A stretch of DNA of 64,000 nucleotides from Clitopilus passeckerianus (GCA_944990035.1 CALYLX010000152.1:310001-374000), one strand, 5' to 3'; positions 48,862 through 61,844 are shown, numbered from the stretch's first letter. The notes: generated from the letters alone by a model not told the origin. Numbers and translations are program-made.

Positions 48862-49080
48862 TCACTGGCTGGACCTACATATCTTTACCGAACAGTATAA
48901 ACTACAACGACACTTGAGTCGACCCTTACCACCTTTGGGAGCGCAGATCATGGTCTTCGAGTCACTGTCTCCAGCCTTTACCATTTCCCCGAGTACAGCG
49001 CCTATCTTGACGTTTTGGCTCTGAAAGTTGCTGAAGAAGGCTATGTTTATTGCGTCGAAGCGGGGAAATGCCCCTGCCAT
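48862..49080 (-). CDS. Possible RPA14/Rfa3-like OB-fold fragment
   Basis: A 72-codon frame starting MAGAFPRFDAINIAFFSNFQ. Its first 50 residues (PRFDAIN…FQSQNVKIGAVLGEMVKAG, ICAPKGG) have the order of residues seen at the start of replication protein A small subunits (PRVNA…GKxVRLxGKV…DGG). A gtaagg donor follows the GG codons, so the frame beyond is probably intron, but I could not find a matching second exon downstream. Low confidence; it may be a gene fragment or chance. Confidence 0.22.
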   Translation of the reverse strand: MAGAFPRFDAINIAFFSNFQSQNVKIGAVLGEMVKAGDSDSKTMICAPKGGKGRLKCRCSLYCSVKICRSSQ

Positions 49081-49236
49081 GAACTAGCCGAAATACGAAT
49101 AAGCCACTCCAAGAAACGTTTAAAGACTTGTTGATGAGAAGGAGAAGAGCACCATCGTCTCGTCTGCTACCTCTTACTCCCAACTTTGCCTTCACTTGAT
49201 TGAGGATGTCTCTAGCTTCTGGTAGCTCTTGAGCTC

Positions 49237-50007
49237 TTGATTAGACATTATGAAGCAGCAGCTAACGTGGATATAGGATTTTCAGTCACCCCGAGCGCCA
49301 CGCAGAAATACCCACCTTATCACCACGGATGTCCTCCTGCTCCCTCTGAATTTCCTTGCGATTGCACCGAGCACGCTTCGACTGTCTACCCCAGCGATAG
49401 CTGCTCTCAGGCTTCTCACTCTACGACGCGTTCTCGGACAACCTCAAAGGCGGGTACGAAAGCCACACGAAGCAGTAGTAAGAAGAAGACCAAGCAGCCA
49501 AAGACCGAGGTTCCTCCCCTTCCCAGCTCATCCCAGGCCTCGTGGGCCCCACCTTCGTACTATCGGGGTCCTGCTCCCGCTACTACTCGCATTTATCTGA
49601 GGAACTCGCTTCCTCCTATTGTTGAACACGAACCTTCGCCGCAGGGTCTGCCTACCTCCCCTTCCGTCATATACAGCACCAACGCTCTCGCGATGACTCC
49701 ATACCATGCACCTCCACCACAATCACCCATCGGCACAGAGATAAATGGTGTGGGCGGGCCTACGCTCTGGGACCTCTCGCCATATCGAGGCCATTATGAC
49801 GCCCAACGATTGCAACTGAGCTCGCAATGGCCTGGAGGTTTTGTGAATCCACATCAAAATGGGAGGGCACCTTTCGCTGAACCACCGGTTTATCCTGATT
49901 CTCAACCCGATGTGATCAAGGAACGTAGGGTGTACGAACATGTATCTTCCGATGGTACAGTCTTGAGGAGCTGGGACGATCGAACTGTGATGTACAGACC
50001 ATCATAG
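49237..50007 (+). CDS. Pro/Ser-rich hypothetical protein
   Basis: Open frame of 256 codons. The start is uncertain: the first ATG gives MIRHYEAAANVDIGF, but a TTTCAG/T acceptor-like site at about 49285 could mark an upstream exon. The body is disordered, rich in Pro, Ser and Tyr (YPPYHHGCPPAPSE, RSSSKKKTKQPKTE), with an ordered-looking end RRVYEHVSSDGTVLRSWDDR. Unrecognised. The composition resembles nuclear or regulatory proteins, without any diagnostic domain. Confidence 0.5.
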   Translation: MIRHYEAAANVDIGFSVTPSATQKYPPYHHGCPPAPSEFPCDCTEHASTVYPSDSCSQASHSTTRSRTTSKAGTKATRSSSKKKTKQPKTEVPPLPSSSQASWAPPSYYRGPAPATTRIYLRNSLPPIVEHEPSPQGLPTSPSVIYSTNALAMTPYHAPPPQSPIGTEINGVGGPTLWDLSPYRGHYDAQRLQLSSQWPGGFVNPHQNGRAPFAEPPVYPDSQPDVIKERRVYEHVSSDGTVLRSWDDRTVMYRPS

Positions 50008-50411
50008 TAAAGCAATGATTTTCAGGTTGTGTATTGGACTTTTATGGACTTATCGCATGAGCTGCCCTACGACTACAGCTTAATTACTTCACATTCCTTG
50101 TACAAAGCCTTTTTAATATTAACATGTAATATACCCGATAATTTCTCCTTTGTCCACTGGAAAAGCACCTGTCACCGTCGTTCCACACTTTGTCAGCGCG
50201 CGACAGTACGTAATTTGGTAGTGGATCGCTTAGCAGCGGCCAACGGTCGCCTCACAACCTACAGCTGCCTCAAACTACCATTTACACGTCGTTGACGTAC
50301 TTACAAGCTCATAAGAAGCCCTTATCTGCCACGAGGCTCAAGCTTTGTTGGGATCCCGGGGTTGCACCGCGCTAACAGAATGCTGCATGCGCCTACACCA
50401 TAACCCAAACG

Positions 50412-53400
50412 ATGTCATCAACGAACCTCAAGACACCCGTACACTCTCATCCTCTCCTAGCGCAAGAAATACCTTCAACAAGAGGCAGAAGAAGCCGTGG
50501 AACAACGAACGCGAACGACTCCTCTGACCAACCTCGGCGAAGCTCAAACTATCACACAACCCGATCGCAGGTCGCTGCTGACCATAATGGCTCTCCGGTA
50601 TCAACTTGGGATGGAAGTGTTAGAGGATACGGCAAGACTCAATCGATAGACATAACGAGGAAAGCGTCGGCGAGCTCGTTACGTGGAATATGGGATCGGT
50701 CGCCTGCACCGGGGCCTCCACCATTGTTTGTCGTTGGGTCCTCGCGGGCAGAGTCTATTACCTCGAGACCCGAATTTGTGGTTACGAACGACTCAGACCC
50801 TTCTGTGTTTGGCTCATCAGACACTCAGAAGATCCTTGCCACTAAATGGCACGAATATTCAGACGAAGCTATACAAGCAACTATATCGAACCTCAGGGTA
50901 TCGGAGTCTCCTGCAGACACTTCGGCGGATCCTTATTATACGACAATTCGAGTGCTTTCGGCTGCCCTTAACAATCTTTCGCGTGTTAGAGCTGATTTGG
51001 AGGAGCAGAGGAAGGACTTGCAGGATAAAGAGATTGCAAGACGCGAACGGGCGGATGCGTTACTCAAGGAGGTGCAACCTTCGGAGCGAGAGGTTACACG
51101 ACGCGTTATTCAATCCATTTTCGCGGATGCGGACGAGGGTGATCATCGAATACGCCGTCAGCAAAGTCATGTCGTATGTTTCCTCATCTTGTGTCCAAGT
51201 ATCCCGCTGACATACCCTTCCTGTAGTCTATCACCGACTCGCTGAGTGAAGCGCTCTTAGAAGATGTCACCCTGCCAGACCACCCTGTTCTCACTCCAAT
51301 GGCTGAAGAACATGAAGGAGACCTAGAGCCGCCCCCCTCTGCTGTTTCCTCCAGCCTACCTGACGATGAAGGGGCCACTCCAACGTTATCATCAAATGAG
51401 CGTTTCGGCTCAAGGAACTCTGACGACCCCACAAGCCAAGGAGAGCCAACGCTGACACCTCAACGGATGCGAGGCGAACGCCTGGGCTGGATGGGGTCGA
51501 TATGGGGAGGAAAAGCACGCCGACGAACGTCATCTAGTGTCGTTGACGACGCCAGTAGTACTAAGTCATCCTCTGCCAAAGACACCACTCCACCCATCGA
51601 CGATGTTGACCCTATCGACGTAGTGCAGTCGCAGCCTCCTGCACCTGCACGGCGTAAATCTGCGAAAAGCGTATTTGAAACGCTTGGAATTTCTCTGCTC
51701 TCGCCAGCCCCTCCAAAGAAACGGACGCCTTCTGGGAACGGTAACAGTGAAGAACCAGAACCACCTTCGGATGCTGTTCCCCCGGACGCAGAAACCAAAT
51801 CTATCCGGGAATCTATCAGATCTATGCGAACGTCACCCCCCTCACTTTCCACAACCGCATCAGCAATCTCCTCCCCCATGCAAGCAACTTTCGCACCACC
51901 TTCACTTGCTGCACCTCACCTGACTACCAGTCTTGAACTGGTTGATGATACTTTCGACTCCAGCACCACCAAGTCTGTCGCCCCATCTGAGGTAGCACAA
52001 CCCCTACGTCAAGGCTCCTCGTTGCCTGCCATCATCAACGCTACACGGGTGATGACATCCGATCCCTCAAGTATCCTTGCTGATGCAGGGGCAGACACCG
52101 GACCACTTGTGGCTCGGCTTGCATTTGAGCTGGTCAAAAACGCTAGAGACGAAGGGATTACCATTCGGAAGCCACAGAAGGAACGGAAGGAGTTCACGAA
52201 AGCCGAGACTCCAGCAGCCACGAACAGCTCTCTTGTAGTGGACAAGATAGGGCCAACACCGACATTGAGCCCTTCGAGTGGGATTGATGCATCTGCTACG
52301 CTGAGCCGAGCGCTCAGTGGACAGATCGAGACCTTGCGCAAGACCAAATCCAAGAAGGGGTCAATACGGCAGGTCACTAGCCCAATTTTTGGTGCATTCC
52401 TGCCACAACAACGGAAGTCGCCCAACGCGGAGAAGGCGTTATCACCAAGCGCTCCTTCTAAGTCGCAACAACCGTCTAATGCTAATAATGTTATCCCTCC
52501 TTCAACCTCAGCTATGAGCCGCAAGCAGCTTTCCGTCCCTTTGGAGTCGATCATCCCTGCAGGAGCCCAACCTCCGACGCAGTACCTTTCGAGAACATAT
52601 ACCCCCCTCACGTCCAAGGATTTTCGGTTTTCGATTCCTCTCCCTCATGCAGCTTCAAAGTTCACCATGTACCATGGAGATAAGAACCAGAGGCCGTTAA
52701 CGGACCGGTATGGGTTCATGTACGATGTATCCCAGTACGACGTCCTACTTCTCATCCGGGCGAAGGAATGCGGGAACACGGCCCCCGCATGTCTGACTGG
52801 TGTCAAGATTGCTGATAGGCAGGAGGATAACTCTTGGCCTGACGACGACGAAGACACCGTCAAGGAGACTATCGATATCGTTAAAGGTGTCTGTCCATGC
52901 AATGGAGATCTTGGAGACTTCAGTCCAGAGACCACATCTATAGACGGACCTGAGCCATCCATCGCCACTCAAGCCTCTAGTGTCAAATCTCGTTCTTCGT
53001 CAAAGAGCAGGAACCGGTCTTCCACCGTGACTACGTCCCCTGCTCCCCCATCCGTGATGACCTCTTCAACCTCTATCCTCTCTGTCACTGCCGATACCCC
53101 GAAGCATGCCTGCGCCAACACCGTTCGTAAGCTTCTTGAACAACTCACGGACATTCATGACGAACGTCAAGCAACTCAGAGGCGCGAATGGGATGCGTTT
53201 GTTCGGCAGAGGAGCAAGGCCAAAGCTGCCAATAAACTCCATTCCCAAGCGCCTGCTACACTCTCTGCGGCAGGCGGTGCAGCTGCGATTCTTGGACTGG
53301 GAACCGCATGCGAGGAGGATGAGTTGGATCATGACGAGGGTTTGATTGGATTTGCACAGTTGGGCCTGTCAGGGAGTGGTGGAGAGCGGAGGGAGTTTGA

Positions 53401-54386
53401 TAGGTTGGCGAGGGGTGGGATACCTCTTGTCTATCGCTCGAAGATATGGCTGGAGTGCAGTGGGGGCTTGGAGATGCGTGAACCAGGGCTATTTCAGGAC
53501 TTGCTGGCAGAAGTCGATGGGCCAGGGAGTGTTGTTGGAGAGATTGAGAAAGATGTTGGAAGGACTATGCCGCTCAACGTCTTTTTCGGCGGGGATGGGG
53601 CTGGTGTGGAGAAGCTGAGAAGAGTGTTGATCGCATATAGCAGGTACATTTTTCCGGGCTGCTGACTGCTTGCCTTCCCTCTAATCTCATTCTCTGTAGA
53701 CGCAATCCCAGCGTTGGCTATTGTCAAGGAATGAACCTTGTCACATCCACCCTCCTACTTGTGCACGCAGATGAAGAAGAAGCCTTCTGGAATCTATGCG
53801 CCATCGTCGAGAAGATTCTCCCCGAAGACTTCTTCGCCCCTTCGTTGCTGCCTTCTCGCGCATGCCCAATGGTTCTACTTGACTATGTTCGGGAATATAC
53901 GCCTAAACTCCAGGCTCACTTAGAGGACCTTGGGGTGGACCTTGCTGCCATCTGTTTCTCTTGGTTCCTCTCTCTCTTTACGGACTGCTTGCCCGTTGAG
54001 GTCAGTCTTTAAGATATTTCTGCACTCACTGCGCTAACCGCTCACCACCATTTAACAGACGCTTTTCCGCGTGTGGGATGTATTTCTCGTGGACGGCTTG
54101 GATGTCCTTTTCCGGATAGCGCTTGGCATCCTGCAGAGCAATGAGCAGGAACTGCTGCGGTGCGAATCGATCCCAGCTGTCTACGTCGCTCTAGAAAACC
54201 TGCCCACACGGATGTGGGAGGCCGACAAGTTGCTTCAGGTTCGTGTTGGCCCCTTTGAACCCGAAACAACATGGCACTGACTATAACCCCAAGCTCGAAT
54301 TTGACCTGCGTAGCTCTTTAATACACTCGGACCTCGTTTCAAAGCGAATCGCCCATGTTGCTGCTCTGAACCAACTAATTTCATAG
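50412..54386 (+). CDS. Large TBC-domain Rab GTPase-activating protein
   Basis: Exons: 50412-51173, 51227-53643, 53700-54000, 54059-54238, 54294-54386, giving a protein of about 1,250 residues. The N-terminal 850 residues are Ser/Pro-rich and mostly disordered, with one coiled coil (LSRVRADLEEQRKDLQDKEI). The TBC domain is C-terminal: GIPLVYRSKIWLECSG, VGEIEKDVGRTMPLN (motif A IxxDxxRT with the catalytic Arg), then, across an intron, RNPSVGYCQGMNLVTSTLLL (motif B with the catalytic Gln), AFWNLCAIVEKILPEDFF and TLFRVWDVFLVDGLDVLFRI. Both finger residues are present, so it should stimulate GTP hydrolysis by a Rab; which Rab is unknown. The exon joins preserve the frame exactly. Confidence 0.88.
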
Positions 54387-54534
54387 ATTCTTCTATACAA
54401 CACATTATCATCGTTCCTTACTCATATTCCCTGCACGTCACATTTGCATCTGTAGATTTTGGGTTTCTTGTGCATTCACAACATACATGACCATTAAAGA
54501 TTCTTGCAATAACACTATTATTTCTATATACTCG

Positions 54535-55711
54535 TCACGGTATTAGGTCCCTAATCTCCGCCTGGACGATCAGGTTTTCGAGATACTCCAAGGGCTTAAA
54601 ATAATAGTTGAAGAAGAATACAAGGTAGCTCGAGAGCATGAAGAATGTGGCGTATGCCACGGACGGATCACCAGCGCATGCACCAATTTGTGGTAGCTGA
54701 GGTGCAAGTGGCATCACCCAGCGAGCATATGCTGAAGAGCAAGTTAGCAAAGACATTTTCCGGGAATCAGAAGATACGTACGCCAGATGAGGCAAAGGGC
54801 GAGCTGAATAACGAATTGGATGATCTGTATCCAGGGGAGGAATTTCTTCCACTACAAGAGGGCCGTTAGTTTACTAATGTCTTGGTTATCGAGAGAAGAC
54901 CATACCCAGACTCGAGCTCCTCCGGCACTAGCATAGAAATAATGATCTGGGGTCGTCTGTTATTAGCTCTCTCCAATGACATAGTTTCTACAACAATCTT
55001 ACACAGGAAGACATGACTGAGTACGTTCAACGCTATGAGAGCCCATGCCTAGATTTGTGCGGTGAGCAATATTAACTCAGGCAGGTAAGGGCCATGCAGT
55101 GCGGAATCAACTCACTAAGGCGTGTTGACTTCCAAACCCGTTGTAGATGACCACGATGGTAACACAATGGTGATAAACGTGCAAAAGACCTGCTGGAGGT
55201 GAGAATTGAGTTTGGCATCGGATTTCGCTGAATCCGACGGACTGATGGGCTTCTTCCTGAGTGCAAGAAGGATGGTATCAAAGAGTTCGACATATTTGAA
55301 GTAGTAGTTGATCATATAACCAAATTCTAGTTTCTTTTAAGCAGAGATATGAGCCATGGGCACACGATCCAGCTGAAAGATCCTTACGGATGTCCAAGCC
55401 TCTTCGGAGCAGACCGCATAAATAAATCCTTGGTCGCGAATGAGAGGGAGAGCTCCATCCACCATCAGTACAAAGATGAACAGGCTGGCACAACTAATGA
55501 AAAGATTGTAGGTTCGGAAAACTGTCCTCAATGAATATTCTGCTTGGGATGACATCGCCATTTGGATGCTGCAGACGGTGATAAGGTATGTCACAATCCA
55601 ACCAGCGACTGCTTTTGTTGATGACAATGGCGTCTTCCCTGGCACCCAAGATGTGAGGTGCTCTGGTAATGAAAGTGTCGAGTTCAGATGTTTGCTGAGT
55701 GAGTAGTCCAT
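54535..55711 (-). CDS. ELO-family fatty acid elongase
   Basis: Start MDYSLSKHLNSTLS at 55711, stop at 54535-54537. Spliced landmarks of the ELO family: several membrane segments (VAGWIVTYLITVCSIQMAM, NLFISCASLFIFVLMV), KLEFGYMINYYFKYVELFDT, the histidine box LHVYHHCVTIVVIYNGFG (HxxHH), AWALIALNVLSHVFL, GARVWWKKFLPWIQIIQF and a final FFNYYFKPLEYLE. It acts in the ER, condensing malonyl-CoA with an acyl-CoA in fatty acid elongation; chain-length preference cannot be read. Convergent with the TBC gene, and close to the delta-9 desaturases downstream, another fatty acid step. Confidence 0.85.
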
Positions 55712-56973
55712 CGCGAACGAGATATGGCGATTATGGCGAAGGGCTCAACGAGTTGTTGAAAAGGAAAGTGACACGAGTTCCCTCTCGGCTGAAGGGTAAG
55801 ACCTGCTGTACGATTGCCTTCAGAACGGCCGGGATTCTGGAGGGTTTACGGACAAATTAGAGTGGCAATAGATCGTGCAGGGCACTCTGCCTCTCATCCA
55901 AGACCCTGAATGCCGACGACATTGACCTAGCCCAAAGTTGGAAGGGATCCGAGTCTGAATAATTTTGGGAAAACATTCAGTAGACAGCCAAAAGGTTATC
56001 GATCGCCAATGTACCCAATCTCCCCGGTTGGACCTTTCCGCATTAGCAGGGATATGATTCCCAGCATTACGGTGCCTCCTGAATTCATAAAAGAAGCCCC
56101 ACCCCGCTTGACTGAATAAGGTATCCGTGGCATCCGCGTGGACATGAATTCATTCAACATGACACTGATAGAGTATGTCTCCGAGTCTTGACTTGATAAG
56201 GAAGCGCCGGGCACCCTAGATGCGAAGGTAGCCTCAGGTAGCCTCATGCACCCCAATATCCCCGCTGTCTAATGACATGCAGAATGTATGGCGTCAGATT
56301 GTTTCGTAGAAAGCCCAAGCGAAGAAGTCAAGAAGTGCGTTTATTGAGTGAGAAATAATAGACTCTAGAGAAGTTCTTGCTTGAAAGAAGGAAGTTGCCG
56401 TTCAAGGTAGCTCAAGCTATTCGAGACCTTGGGCGCTTATTGAGGAACACTTAAGCGCCGGGTAAATTTGGAAACAGGTCATGTGCACGCAAATTGTCGT
56501 TTGTCCCGAACGGCCACTATCGATCCTTGGGCCTTCGGATTTTCTTCATTAAATTTCAAAAAGTCCCCAACAAGTTTCTACTCTGGGTATACCGCGAAGA
56601 CATCTGCATTCAGAACACAATTGCGGAGATAAAACATGAGAAGCAATTTCGAACTTCAAGGGTTCATTCAGCTCGGACCGATGTTTCCTACCAGAAGAAT
56701 GTTCCTTTCATCTAGCAATCTCAAGTTAGTTCAATCCTGGCTCCACCAGACACCCCTGGAGGCGGCACACGATGAAGCAGACAGCCAAGTGCTTCATGAC
56801 TGTCAACGTCATGATTCTAGCGTCGTCGTGTCGGCTGAATTCTGGACCGATTTCTGAAGTTTGTCTGAAGGTCTGACTCAAGCTGCTAGCTTTTCGGCTG
56901 TTTTAGACCTGGTGCAATATTGGCTCCCCAAATATTGGACGTGTAAACCCTGGTTATTCGAGGACTCACTCTA
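55712..56973. other. Intergenic region between elongase and ABCG copy 2
   Basis: About 1.26 kb, a divergent promoter region for the elongase (minus) and ABCG copy 2 (plus). Short open frames (55996-56256 minus, 56494-56857 plus) have no recognisable content. No RNA gene or transposon end was seen. Confidence 0.45.
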
Positions 56974-59665
56974 ATGGCTTATTCCGCTTCGATCTTGACC
57001 TACGAAAACTTGTCGTATGAAATCAAACCTCGACGAGGATTGCCGCGTAGGCTTGTCGATGACATATCCGTTCAAGTCAAGGCAGGTGAGCTGCTCGCCA
57101 TCATGGTTAGTCGAAATTATCTTTGTGTTCAAACGCGACTCACTGAAATATCCCATCAAAGGGTCCGTCTGGTGCAGGTAAATCTCGCACTCTCTTCAAT
57201 CCGGGAATGAAAGCTCAACAGACTCTAAGGCAAGACGACCCTCCTGGAACTGATGGCCTTCCGCAAAGCCGCCCTTCCAGGCGCGTCTATAATGCTTAAT
57301 GGCAGGCCGCTTGAAGCAGTTACCATGCATGCCATCTCTGCTTTCGTTGAATCCGACGACGCCTTGCTCGGCGCCTTGACAGTACGGGAGTCGATTGCCT
57401 ACACTCTCAGCCTATAGTCAGCTAGATTTCTCCTTATTTTTGACTATGTCTAATCGAAAATATGCCAGCGCACCCTCCCTTTCGCGCAAAGAAGTAGCTG
57501 AGCGTGTCAACAGAGTAATCTCGGCTCTCGGTCTTCAGTCTTGCGCTGATAATCACATCGGCACTCCATTATCAAGAGGTATATCCAACGGTATGTAGCT
57601 TTTCAGCAACCATCCACCCATACCCTGATTCAAGGTGTATTTCAGGTCAGAAACGAAGAGTCGTAGCCGCCTGTGCGATGGTCACCTACCCGTAAGATTT
57701 GTTATGCTTAGATCGAGGATTCTACTAACACTATAGACAGACGCATCCTATTCCTGGACGAAGTCACTTCTGGGGTACGCGTTCATCTCTTATTCGGCTG
57801 TTTCTCGTATCTAAGCGATCTTTCAGCTTGACAGCACCTGCGCTGAGCAGGTACTTGCTGCGATCAAGTCGTTGGCTGTTGAAGAGGGGATGATCGTCCT
57901 GGCTTCAATCCATCAGCCCTCTATGGCGACCCTATCGTATTTCACAAATCTCTTGATGCTCTCTGGCGGAAAGAATTGCTATTACGGTACAGTGGCCAGT
58001 CTGAATCAATTCTTTACCAGCTGGGGACATCCCGTGCCGCCGACGGTGAGTGTATGACTTAACAGTTATCCACTTGCTAACATTCTGGCAGAGCACACCT
58101 CCCGAATATGCCATGTACTTCTTGAACGATGACTTTGAAGTAGCGAATACTGGCCTTGGGCGAGCCGATGACCTACGGGAGTACTACCTCTCCACTCTTG
58201 AGAAAGCTGAAGATTCGCTCAGCAAGTCTCCGGTACCATCATTTGAGGGCGATAATTTTGATCCTAGCATGGATTCCGTTGCCCGGAAGGTCGACACGGC
58301 GGAAACCTTCCTGCAGAAGACTATCATCCTTTCGGACAGGGCTGCAAAGAACTACTCTAGAAACCTCTTCGCCTATGGCATCCGTGTAGGTATCTACGGA
58401 GGTAAAGATCAGTCATGGTCCTCCCGTTCTTCCACTGATCAGCTCACCAGGAATGGGTATCTTGGTCGGGTACACGAGCTCTTTTCACAACCCGGAACTC
58501 TATCTAAGCATACTTCACTAGCACGATTTGCCTACGTCTCCCTCTGAATGACAAGGCTATCATCACTCGATTGGCTATTCATTTCATCACCGTTGCTTTC
58601 TTGTCGTTTGTGAGCTGGCTCTCAACTCATTTCAGCGAGTTACTGACGCTCCCCTGTAGGCTTCTGCTGCTGGTGTCCCTGCTTGTAAGTTTCTCAAGCT
58701 CGTTGGTTCTATCAAGCTCTAACATTTCCTCGTTCTTCGGCCAGTCTTGGAGGAACGTGCCGTGTACTATAGAGAAACAAGGAACGGGCTTTATTCAGCC
58801 TTGCCTTTCTTGATCGCCAATACGGTCGTGAATATTCCTTTCCTATTCTCCTGTGCAGTCCTATATTGTTGCATCTTCTACTGGATCGTCGTGCGTTACT
58901 TTTTCTCGCGAGCTGTTAGCCTTGTTTTGACTGGGATCACCTCTAGAACTTTAATCCAGCTGCGTCGGCGTTCTTCCGCTTCATCGGCATCACCTTCTTG
59001 GCTGTCCTAGTAGGCGAGAGTCAGATGTTTTTTCTTGCATCCTTATCTCCGATCCTTATGGTCACTTTATCAATTGGAGCCCTGTAAGTAATTCTCTAAT
59101 GAACCGAGCAGCGATATGGCATTTATCGTTTTGTAGACTCAACGCATTCTGGATGGGAATCTCTGGATTTCTGTGAGTCGCCTCTTTATAATAGTAACTT
59201 ATACTTATGTCCCCTTACTTACTGTACCACGCACAGTATTCGAGCTAGTGAACTTCCTCGCTTTTGGTACTACTCGTTTCATCATCTAAACTATATGAAG
59301 TACTCTATCGAGTTGTTAGCAAACGTAAGTCCGCTCCTTTGTGTCAGTGTGGATTGAACGCTCTGACCGACCTCTTGTTCTTCCAGTCTGATCTGCGAGG
59401 TGTCACATTTTATTGTGAGAAGAAGGGCGACAAATGCGCCTGCACCTACCCACTATACACGCCAGTCACATGCTCCATCACGGGAGAACAGGTTCTCAAT
59501 TATCTGGAGATTGAACATATCTCGCTTGGGAAGTGGGTGGGCGTTCTGATTGGCATCTTTGCCTTCTTCCGTCTTTCGTAAGTGATTCATGTCGACCTCA
59601 AAGGCTCTAGCAGACCAAATTCTTTTCTCCAGGATGTACATTGCTTTGAGAGCGCGGAGCAGTTG
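56974..59665 (+). CDS. ABCG (White-type) half transporter, copy 2
   Basis: Paralogue of the gene at 29487-32167 with the same exon plan. Start MAYSASILTYENLSYEIK. NBD: ELLAIMGPSGAGKTTLLEL, ESDDALLGALTVRESI, SRGISNGQKRRVVAAC (signature with Asn in place of the first Gly), RILFLDEVTSGLDST, VLASIHQPS. Membrane part: RNLFAYGIRVGIYGGMG, LEERAVYYRETRNGLYSALP, VVNIPFLFSCAVLYCCIFYW, LNAFWMGISGFF, PRFWYYSFHHLNYMKYSIELL, a Cys-containing loop (FYCEKKGDKCACTYP) and a final membrane segment ending YIALRARSS, stop 59663-59665. The splice making GISNGQ is a clean GT/AG pair. Substrate unknown; neighbours suggest lipid-related work but that is inference. Confidence 0.88.
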
Positions 59666-60252
59666 AAATCTATACTACCTCGTATTCTTCGAAGTCGTCC
59701 TTCAGCCTCTCTCTTCTTTACATGTCATGAGCCACAATTTCTATGGCATTCTCTTTGTATCCAAAATATACGATTGTAAATTCTCCTCGTACCAATACTA
59801 GCGAGGCCAATGTATAAAAATTTCAAAGGAACTACGTGCAAGTATGCCTCTTCAAACAGCGTTTCTCTCGTCAATGCCTTCAGACAGGTCTGACACAGTT
59901 GTGATTAGAACTAGTGATATACACTTCACACTTCCTGGTTGCCACCTACTGAATCCTTTCGGCTACAATCAAAAGGCAGCCGTTCATGCACGGATGGCAC
60001 TTTATGGCGCTTGGGAAGGACTCTTATCATAATCATTTCCTGTCACCTCCTGACACCTCCTCCTAGTGCCCACGCCAGAATTTATTCCATACGAGAGAAA
60101 AGAAAGAGTCGAATTCGAGTTCTAGGTAGCAATACACTTTGTATACGCAGGGGCTTCAAATACTTCTACAACGCGGAACGGTGAAGAAAAGAAAAAAGGA
60201 AAATAACTTGACGTTACAAGGTATGAAGGCAAGATGTCAACTTTAAGAGGGG
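59666..60252. other. Intergenic region between ABCG copy 2 and desaturase copy 1
   Basis: About 590 bases between two convergent gene ends, so mainly 3' flanking sequence. No coding feature supported. Confidence 0.5.
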
Positions 60253-61844
60253 TCAACCTTGAGAAAGCTCATTGTAACGTGTGATCCGGAGCTGTTGCCC
60301 AGGAGGAACACTTTTCTCGTCGGGTCCCTGCTTGTATCCGCCTTCCAGGATGCCGACACGTTTCATTGATAGTAGCTGACAGCCAAGTCGAGATCAGAGT
60401 ATAGGAGGCTCGGAGAAGCAGGGGACTGACGTTGTGGGCGCCATTGGAATGGTCATAGACACCACCGAAGAACGCTGTGGTGGCGTCTTTGCCAACCATC
60501 TTGGTCAAGAATTTCGCACCGCCAGGATGTTCCTCGATAAAACCGGTGACATCGTGTATGAAGCCTGCTATCAGGATTAACGGGCGCATCTTAGCTTGGG
60601 CTCGAACTATCGGGGGTGGTCAGATGGGCTCGAGTGGCATGAAGCAAAAGGAGACATACAGTCATCCCAGCCCAGTACTGGAAGCCTTTTGCTATCGTAT
60701 GGCCATTTAAGTGCATCTTGCTCTTCGCGAAGCTTCTTCATTCGCATGATAAGCCTTCCTTTGCTGACTTCATTATCCGGGAATCGCTAGATGGGCATGT
60801 TAGCTCGCCTGTATCCCTCAAAGGAAGCTAGACACCGACCTTGAGATGAGTCGCAAGCCCGAGCTTATCCATCGACCAGATAAACCATTTCCCCATGTCC
60901 CAAGCGAACCAGTCATATCCATTCCGATAGTCCATCGGATACTGATGATGGAAGTTGTGGTAGCCCTCACCGAAGCAGATCAGGCCAATCAAGAAGGAAT
61001 CTCCGGGGGTTTTGCTGTCGTCGTAGGGTTTTTCCCCCATCCAATGGGCGAGCGAATTGATGGAGAATGTGCCCTGCCAGCGTAGAGTCAATACCAGGAA
61101 TATTGGTTGATCCTAGGACTTACGTGATGGGTTATAATCATTCGAATGATACCAGCATGGTAAAAGCCGCCCGCAGCATCGTTCCAGAAGTACCAGCAGA
61201 CGAGAGTCGGGATGCCGACAGCAATGGATAAGGCGAGCAAACCGTAGTAGCGGTGTTGCCACCTGACTACTGGGTCGTGGGTGAGATCACTGACATCCAC
61301 GACGCCGGGCTTGCGACGAGGCTTGAGGAGCATCCACCCAATATGGGAGTACAACAAGCCTCTCTTTGCATTGTAAGGGTCGAGGTCGGTATCCGTATAC
61401 CTGTGGTGGGCCCGATGTCCACGACACCACCACTTGATGGAACCTTGAAAGGTTCCGGCACCAAAGACGGCGAGAACATATTGGAGCGGTTTGGAGGCGT
61501 TATACGCTCTATGAGACCAGTAACGATGGTAGCCAGCGGTTAAAGCTGAAGATTGCGTTCAGATCATTTGACAGAAATCTGGAATGATCGGAAAACGATG
61601 AAAACAAACCTATACCAATGAGATGCATCCAGAACGTGCTGAACCAGAATGTTTCCCACTTGAGAGGCGTATGTGGAGCGCCATAAAGGGCAATCACGGG
61701 AGGAATGAGCAGAACGCTACATCCCAAGTAGTTTAGCTCCTTGTGCAAATTGGCCCAAGTGACTGGGGGAAGAGGTTCCTCGGTTTCGAGGATGTGCGAG
61801 ACATAGTTGTCGGAAATATTGTCTGTAAGGTCGTCTGGCTTCAT
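60253..61844 (-). CDS. OLE1: Delta-9 acyl-CoA desaturase with cytochrome b5 domain, copy 1
   Basis: Start [20 protein letters not shown] at 61844, stop at 60253-60255. Ole1-type enzyme placing the first double bond in palmitoyl/stearoyl-CoA at the ER. The three histidine boxes are present: [13 protein letters not shown] (HxxxxH), [16 protein letters not shown] (HxxHH) and [20 protein letters not shown] (HxxHH). Four membrane segments are expected ([38 protein letters not shown]). The C-terminal fused cytochrome b5 domain has the haem motif [10 protein letters not shown] and later [14 protein letters not shown]. It ends [14 protein letters not shown]. Forms a head-to-tail tandem with the copy at 62480. 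Confidence 0.92.

Noticed and set aside
51460..51879. 139-codon minus-strand frame
   Set aside because: Antisense shadow of the disordered N-terminal part of the TBC gene.
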